In this document: positions 7,187 to 10,860 of the stretch, piece after piece
Layout of the letters: each line of letters starts with the position of its first letter
Numbering within the stretch: position 1 is the stretch's first letter
From: Methylococcaceae bacterium
GTDB taxonomy: Bacteria; Pseudomonadota; Gammaproteobacteria; Methylococcales; Methylomonadaceae
Length of the DNA: 10,860 nt
Assembly (NCBI GenBank): GCA_009925045.1
Contig: RFQK01000031.1
Coordinates: 1-10,860 of the forward strand
Direction of reading: 5' to 3'
Made by a program: the position numbers and the translations under genes
Notes under the pieces: generated by a model
Told to the model about the DNA's origin: nothing
Seen by the model: the letters and a program-made list of their open reading frames with translations, nothing else
Databases searched by the model: none

Positions 7187-8079
7187 TTATTAACGGCGTC
7201 AGCATAGACAATACATTCGCCGAAGCCTTCCCGATGAAGGCGACCCGCGCCATCATTACCGCACAAAATGAAAAATGGGCCATGATCTCCGCACAAGCCA
7301 TGACCGGCTTTGCCACCTCGGTCATCGCCTGCGGCTGTGAAGCCGGTATTGAACGTGTACTCAGCCCTGAAGAAACCCCCGATGGCCGTCCCGGCGTTGC
7401 CATCATGATTTATGCCATGGGTGGTAAAGGCCTGGCTAAACAATTAGAAACCCGTGCCGGTCAATGTGTTCTGACTTCACCTACCTCGGCTTTATTTGCC
7501 GGTATTGAAGGCGGCAAACCGATTCCACTGGGTAAAAACCTACGCTATTTTGGTGATGGCTTTCAGATTGCCAAAAAAATTGCCGGCAAACGCTATTGGC
7601 GCGTACCCGTAATGGATGGTGAATTCTTGACCGAAGCCACCACCGGTATGGTAGACGCAGTTGGCGGCGGTAATTTTCTGGTCTTAGCCGAATCACAACC
7701 CCAAGCCCTGGCCGCCTGTGAAGCAGCCATTGAAGCGATGAAACAAATCCCGAATGTGATCATGCCTTTCCCAGGCGGTGTGGTTCGTTCCGGCTCCAAA
7801 GTTGGCTCTAAGTATCCTGCCCTGGGTGCTTCGACCAACGACGCATTCTGCCCGACTTTAAAAGGGATGACCAAAACCGAATTGTCACCTGAAATCGAAT
7901 CGGTGATGGAAATCGTGATCGACGGTCTTAGTAAAGAAGATATCGACAAAGCCATGCGCGTCGGTATTGAAGCCGTCTGTCAACTGGGGGCTGCCAACGG
8001 TATCCGTCGCATCAGCGCCGGTAATTACGGCGGTAAATTAGGTCCATTCCACTTTCACTTACAGGAGATCATGGCATGA
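7183..8079 (+). CDS. fhcD: Formylmethanofuran:tetrahydromethanopterin formyltransferase (FhcD/Ftr)
   Basis: FhcD moves the formyl group between formyl-H4MPT and methanofuran, the transferase half of the formyltransferase/hydrolase complex. The whole 298-aa protein resembles archaeal Ftr, which has almost the same length. Visible family segments are the N-terminal MIINGVSIDNTFAEAFPMK, the central GKNLRYFGDGFQIAKK and RYWRVPVMDGEF, then FPGGVVRSGSKVGSKYPALG, and the C-terminal RISAGNYGGKLGPFHFHL. It starts by ATGA overlap with fhcA, with GAGGTG (7173-7178) inside the end of fhcA. It ends by ATGA overlap with fhcC, so the subunits are translationally coupled. No anomalies were seen. Confidence 0.96.
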   Translation: MIINGVSIDNTFAEAFPMKATRAIITAQNEKWAMISAQAMTGFATSVIACGCEAGIERVLSPEETPDGRPGVAIMIYAMGGKGLAKQLETRAGQCVLTSPTSALFAGIEGGKPIPLGKNLRYFGDGFQIAKKIAGKRYWRVPVMDGEFLTEATTGMVDAVGGGNFLVLAESQPQALAACEAAIEAMKQIPNVIMPFPGGVVRSGSKVGSKYPALGASTNDAFCPTLKGMTKTELSPEIESVMEIVIDGLSKEDIDKAMRVGIEAVCQLGAANGIRRISAGNYGGKLGPFHFHLQEIMA

Positions 8080-8771
8080 GCGCTTTAACTTTCAGCCTGA
8101 AACAGACTCCCGCACAGCGACTGGATCTGTCACCTTTGGTTAGCCAAAATCTGCAAGGCCTGAGTCTGGCAGAAATCGCGGCACTGGAACTGCAAAACGG
8201 CAAGGCTAAGCGCCGCGTCGACGAAGTTTTCAGCATCAGCGGCGATGATGCGCAAGACATTGTATTCAATGCCAGCAGCGACAAACTGGATTTTATCGGC
8301 AAGCAACTTGACGGCGGCCGTATCACCGTCAACGGCGACGCCGGTGCTTATCTCGGTCTCAATATGAAAAACGGTGCGATTGTGGTCACAGGCAATAGCG
8401 GCATTTACAGCGGTTGTGAAATGAAAAACGGCCTCATCGAGATTCATGGCAATGCTGGTGACTTTATTGGCGGTGCCTTACCCGGTAACAAACAAGGCAT
8501 GAAAGGCGGCACTATTCTGGTGAAAGGCAATGCCGGAGCCCGGGTGGGTGATCATATGCGCCGCGGTCAGATTCTGATTGAAGGCAATGCCGGCGACTAT
8601 TGTGGTTCACGGATGCTAGCCGGCACCATCGCGGTGATGGGTGATACCGGTCGCTTTTTGGGTTACGCCATGCGTCGCGGTACCTTATTACTATGGAAAC
8701 AACCTCGATGTTTATCCGGTCATGTCACGTCGAGCCGGCGGCTTGTCGATAGGCATCAATTTCAATCCTAA
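8076..8771 (+). CDS. fhcC: Formyltransferase/hydrolase complex subunit C, C-terminus lost at a junction
   Basis: FhcC is related to FwdC/FmdC and to the C-terminal beta-helix domain of glutamate synthase. It helps hold the Fhc complex together. Six G-x-x-G-x-x-x-G repeats are visible between residues 87 and 196 (GDAGAYLG, GNSGIYSG, GNAGDFIG, GNAGARVG, GNAGDYCG, GDTGRFLG). Family-like sequence ends at RRGTLLL (residues 201-206, base about 8693). The last 25 residues (WKQPRC... to the stop at 8769-8771) come from reading the radical SAM gene in the wrong frame. About 55-70 C-terminal residues of a normal FhcC are missing. AGGAG (8063-8067) sits 8 bases before the ATG, which overlaps fhcD by 4 bases. 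The open frame itself is certain; whether this truncation exists in the cell is not. Confidence 0.87.
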   Translation: MSALTFSLKQTPAQRLDLSPLVSQNLQGLSLAEIAALELQNGKAKRRVDEVFSISGDDAQDIVFNASSDKLDFIGKQLDGGRITVNGDAGAYLGLNMKNGAIVVTGNSGIYSGCEMKNGLIEIHGNAGDFIGGALPGNKQGMKGGTILVKGNAGARVGDHMRRGQILIEGNAGDYCGSRMLAGTIAVMGDTGRFLGYAMRRGTLLLWKQPRCLSGHVTSSRRLVDRHQFQS

Positions 8772-9504
8772 TAATGCCTGCAACTGGCGTTGTGTTTATT
8801 GTCAGGTACCTGATTTGCAGCGCGGCACTGCGCCAGATATGGATTTTGCCAAACTATCGGCTGAACTCAATTTTGTACTCGACTATGTGCTGAATGGCGA
8901 GTTCTTTGACGATTACCAAGTACCTGTTGAACAACGGCAGATTAAAGATCTGGCGATCTCTGGTAACGGTGAATCGACCAGTCTTAAACACTTTGACCAA
9001 GCAGTGGCATTAATTGGCGAAATCGGCCGGCAATGGGGCTTATTTCCAGATTGTCGTTTCATTTTGATCAGCAATGGCAGTCTGATTCACCAAAGCCATG
9101 TTCAGCAAGGCTTAAAGACTCTGGCTAAATTTAACGGTGAAGTGTGGTTTAAGATTGACAGTGCGAGTGCAGCGGGGAGAGAACTGATTAACCATTGCAG
9201 CCTGAGTGATCGCCAGTTAATGACCAACCTAGAACTGGCCAGTCAACTCTGTACAACACGGATTCAGACCTGCATGCTGCATTTCCAGAATGCCTGGTCG
9301 AGCGATGAGCAACAGGCTTATTTAGACTTGCTAGCCAGACTTAAAACTCAACAGATCAAAATTGCCGAAGTGCTGCTATACAGTGTAGCCCGACAGTCTT
9401 TTCAGGCCGAAGCCACTGAAATTAGCAGTTACAGCCTAGCCGAACTGGAAACCATGGCCGAGGCCATTCGTGCCCTCGGCTATTCGGTAAAAGCCACCCC
9501 TTGA
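8722..9504 (+). CDS. Radical SAM protein of unknown function, N-terminus probably missing
   Basis: The sequence NNACNWRCVYCQVPDL carries the CX3CX2C motif (cysteine codons at 8779, 8791 and 8800) that binds the radical SAM [4Fe-4S] cluster. The frame then runs intact to the TGA at 9502-9504, with radical SAM-like features such as DLAISGNGEST and FILISNGSL. The reaction and substrate are unknown to me. Position directly behind fhcBADC suggests a link to C1 or methanopterin/methanofuran cofactor metabolism (inference only). The ATG at 8722 (MSRRAGG) is the first in-frame ATG but has no clear ribosome binding site. Family-like sequence (LDVYPV) already begins at about 8704. The frame stays open upstream to 8641, but there it lies inside fhcC. 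The true start was probably lost at the junction near 8694. The stop faces the minus-strand gene with 7 bases between. Confidence 0.82.
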   Translation: MSRRAGGLSIGINFNPNNACNWRCVYCQVPDLQRGTAPDMDFAKLSAELNFVLDYVLNGEFFDDYQVPVEQRQIKDLAISGNGESTSLKHFDQAVALIGEIGRQWGLFPDCRFILISNGSLIHQSHVQQGLKTLAKFNGEVWFKIDSASAAGRELINHCSLSDRQLMTNLELASQLCTTRIQTCMLHFQNAWSSDEQQAYLDLLARLKTQQIKIAEVLLYSVARQSFQAEATEISSYSLAELETMAEAIRALGYSVKATP

Positions 9505-9511
9505 GGCTGTT

Positions 9512-10408
9512 TTATTTTTTGCCCAACCAGATTTGCAATTGCGTCCAGACTTGCTGACTGAGCTTAATCGTTGTTTCACGACTAACAGCCCACAATTTAA
9601 GCAACATCACGTCCACACCATGCTCTTTCAGTTTGGCTTCAAATGTTTCGCTCCAGCGCGGATGCGGCTCACCATCGACATTGACAAAAGCTTTATCGAA
9701 CCACCACATTTCCAACACTGACACTGTCCACATAAAGAAGAATGATACCGCCATACCGGTACCCGCCATAATCACTAGCCAGGCAAACATGGGATCCAGT
9801 TTGGTCAGCCACCAAGACAAAATATCCACTAACAGAAATACATAGGGCATGCCTATCGCGATACATTTATATTTAGTGGTACTGGTTTCGGCAAAGCTGA
9901 AAATCAGGCCGACGAACATAAAAATAAAACTGATACCAAAGAGATGGATGTGGGAAACCCGGGTTAAGGAACTAAAGGTAGCGCCGTCATCCTGACGAGA
10001 CAGTTCTTTCAGGACATTAAAATCATTGAAGTTGGGCAAGGAAGTCTGGCCACTATGACACATAACACAACGCTGTTGAATGATGGTTTCAACACCGCTA
10101 TCGCTATAATCTTCCTTATCGGCACCATCGCGCACCCATTGAATAATCTTAAACCGCTCCTGCTCACTGGCGTTTTCCTTCATTGCGCCGTTAAGCTGAG
10201 TTTCCAGCACAGTCCCGGATCGGTTGCCGTAATAACTGTAAACGATATCATCGATGGAAAGACCGAATTTCCCATCCGCCATCCCATGGGTGAATAAAAT
10301 CTGAATCAAGGCCATCAGATAGCCCACCGCAACACTGGATAAATACCCCGTGAACAACACCTTAACAGGCGTATCTAATTGTCTTAAAGAAGTAAATTCT
10401 CGGGCCAT
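9512..10408 (-). CDS. Membrane protein with a c-type heme domain, function unknown
   Basis: I do not recognise a characterised family. Four membrane segments are visible: residues about 17-39, 152-172, 183-201 and 208-235. Between the first and second lies a hydrophilic domain of about 110 residues with one CVMCH heme c motif (114-118), which must face the periplasm. Two histidines (H153, H155, in VSHIHLFGISF) open the second segment and could bind another heme, but this is speculation. The C-terminal 60 residues are soluble and probably cytoplasmic. The gene has its own promoter (TATAAT and TTGGCT upstream), only a weak GGAT ribosome binding site, and runs towards the radical SAM gene. A role as electron-transfer or sensory cytochrome fits, but nothing in the sequence names a partner. 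Confidence 0.85.
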   Translation of the reverse strand: MAREFTSLRQLDTPVKVLFTGYLSSVAVGYLMALIQILFTHGMADGKFGLSIDDIVYSYYGNRSGTVLETQLNGAMKENASEQERFKIIQWVRDGADKEDYSDSGVETIIQQRCVMCHSGQTSLPNFNDFNVLKELSRQDDGATFSSLTRVSHIHLFGISFIFMFVGLIFSFAETSTTKYKCIAIGMPYVFLLVDILSWWLTKLDPMFAWLVIMAGTGMAVSFFFMWTVSVLEMWWFDKAFVNVDGEPHPRWSETFEAKLKEHGVDVMLLKLWAVSRETTIKLSQQVWTQLQIWLGKK

Positions 10409-10440
10409 GGCGAGTTATCCAAATAGGTGGGAGTGCTTTC

Positions 10441-10468
10441 ATTATACCGACCGATTTGTGACAGCCAA
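10441..10468 (-). promoter_or_regulatory. Promoter of the membrane cytochrome gene
   Basis: Read on the minus strand, TTGGCT (10463-10468, four of six bases matching the -35 consensus) and a perfect TATAAT (10441-10446) are 16 bases apart. The transcript would start near 10434, giving a leader of about 26 bases before the ATG at 10408. Confidence 0.55.
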
Positions 10469-10484
10469 TAGTTTCTGCAGACAT

Positions 10485-10517
10485 AAAAAAAGGCCCTTGT
10501 TGCCAAGAGCCTTTTTT
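10485..10517 (-). terminator. Rho-independent terminator of the cold-shock gene
   Basis: A 14-bp stem with one C/A mismatch (10486-10499 with 10504-10517) and a TTGC loop has A-rich and T-rich flanks. On the minus strand it ends in seven T residues (10485-10491). It lies 18 bases after the cold-shock gene stop and separates it from the membrane cytochrome promoter. Confidence 0.88.
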
Positions 10518-10534
10518 GACCGAATTACGTGGAC

Positions 10535-10738
10535 TTAATTTTTTGCAACATTGGTAGCGGTTAAGCCTTTAGGGCCTGACTCGATCTCAAATGTAACGGT
10601 TTGACCGGGTGCTAAGGTTTTGAAACCGTCTCCCAAAATCACCGTGTGGTGAACAAAAACATCTTCACTTCCTTCTGAAGGTTGAATGAATCCAAATCCT
10701 TTGGTGTTGTTAAACCACTTTACAGTGCCTATTGCCAT
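10535..10738 (-). CDS. Cold-shock domain protein (CspA family)
   Basis: This small single-domain nucleic-acid-binding protein melts RNA secondary structure, in the cold or constitutively depending on the paralog. RNP1 is KGFGFI at residues 14-19 and RNP2 is VFVHH at 27-31. The GTVKWFN opening (4-10) is diagnostic for the family. The length of 67 aa is typical. A strong TAGGAG ribosome binding site (10747-10752) sits 8 bases before the ATG. The gene has its own terminator and is monocistronic. Which paralog it is (CspA, CspD, CspE type) cannot be told from this sequence, so no specific symbol is given. Confidence 0.96.
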   Translation of the reverse strand: MAIGTVKWFNNTKGFGFIQPSEGSEDVFVHHTVILGDGFKTLAPGQTVTFEIESGPKGLTATNVAKN

Positions 10739-10809
10739 GCGAAAAACTCCTACAAATTAAAACTAAATCCCCAAGTACGATTTTGTCTGAAACCGCATTT
10801 GGAAACGAC

Positions 10810-10815
10810 ATTGTA
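10810..10815 (-). promoter_or_regulatory. Candidate -10 box of the cold-shock gene
   Basis: On the minus strand TACAAT lies about 72 bases before the ATG. The -35 position at 17-base spacing (TGGAAT) is a poor match. A start near 10803 would give a 5' leader of about 65 bases. The rest of 10739-10860 shows no gene. Confidence 0.3.
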
Positions 10816-10860
10816 CTGTTTATTAAGTCTCAATTCCAGACACAACGCGGGATACACCCC

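Noticed and set aside
8330..8665. Tandem DNA repeat in fhcC
   Set aside because: The periodic pattern is the protein-level glycine repeat of the beta-helix; the DNA copies are diverged and it is normal for the family.
8076..9504. A natural fusion protein of FhcC and the radical SAM enzyme
   Set aside because: The two coding parts are in different frames and the FhcC frame ends at 8771 after a nonsense tail, so no single fused protein is made.

Overview
The window comes from a methylotrophic gammaproteobacterium, or a close relative. Two gene sets support this. One is petABC followed by sspAB, a common proteobacterial order. The other is a complete-looking set of formyltransferase/hydrolase genes (fhcB, fhcA, fhcD, fhcC), which belong to tetrahydromethanopterin (H4MPT)-linked formaldehyde oxidation. 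Methanotrophs and Methylophaga-like bacteria are plausible hosts. The genus cannot be fixed from the sequence alone.

Layout, left to right. Positions 2-142 hold the last codons of hisC. After a 225-base gap, petA (Rieske protein), petB (cytochrome b) and petC (cytochrome c1) form the cytochrome bc1 operon, which ends in a strong hairpin terminator at 2921-2956. A second same-strand run starts at 3055: sspA, sspB, a pterin-carbinolamine-dehydratase-like gene, fhcB, fhcA, fhcD, fhcC and a radical SAM gene. Genes here overlap or lie at most about 10 bases apart, so the stringent-starvation/ClpXP-adaptor pair and the C1 genes look co-transcribed. The radical SAM gene converges on a minus-strand gene for a membrane-bound c-type cytochrome of unknown role (9512-10408). 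A minus-strand cold-shock protein gene (10535-10738) with its own terminator and leader closes the window.

How the genes work together. The bc1 complex moves electrons from quinol to cytochrome c. The Fhc complex takes the formyl group from formyl-H4MPT to methanofuran and releases formate. The small dehydratase-like protein probably serves pterin metabolism.

The most striking observation is that two loci look internally deleted. petB lacks its first transmembrane helix and first heme-ligand histidine, and the reading frame shifts at about 1063. At about 8694 the end of fhcC runs directly into the radical SAM coding sequence in another frame, so fhcC has lost its C-terminus and the radical SAM gene its N-terminus. 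The same 9-base word (ATTACTATG) lies at or just before both junctions. These are either real lesions or assembly/consensus errors. Two such losses within 8 kb of otherwise intact operons make an artefact a serious possibility. I found no convincing undescribed system. No CRISPR array, insertion sequence, tRNA or rRNA was seen.
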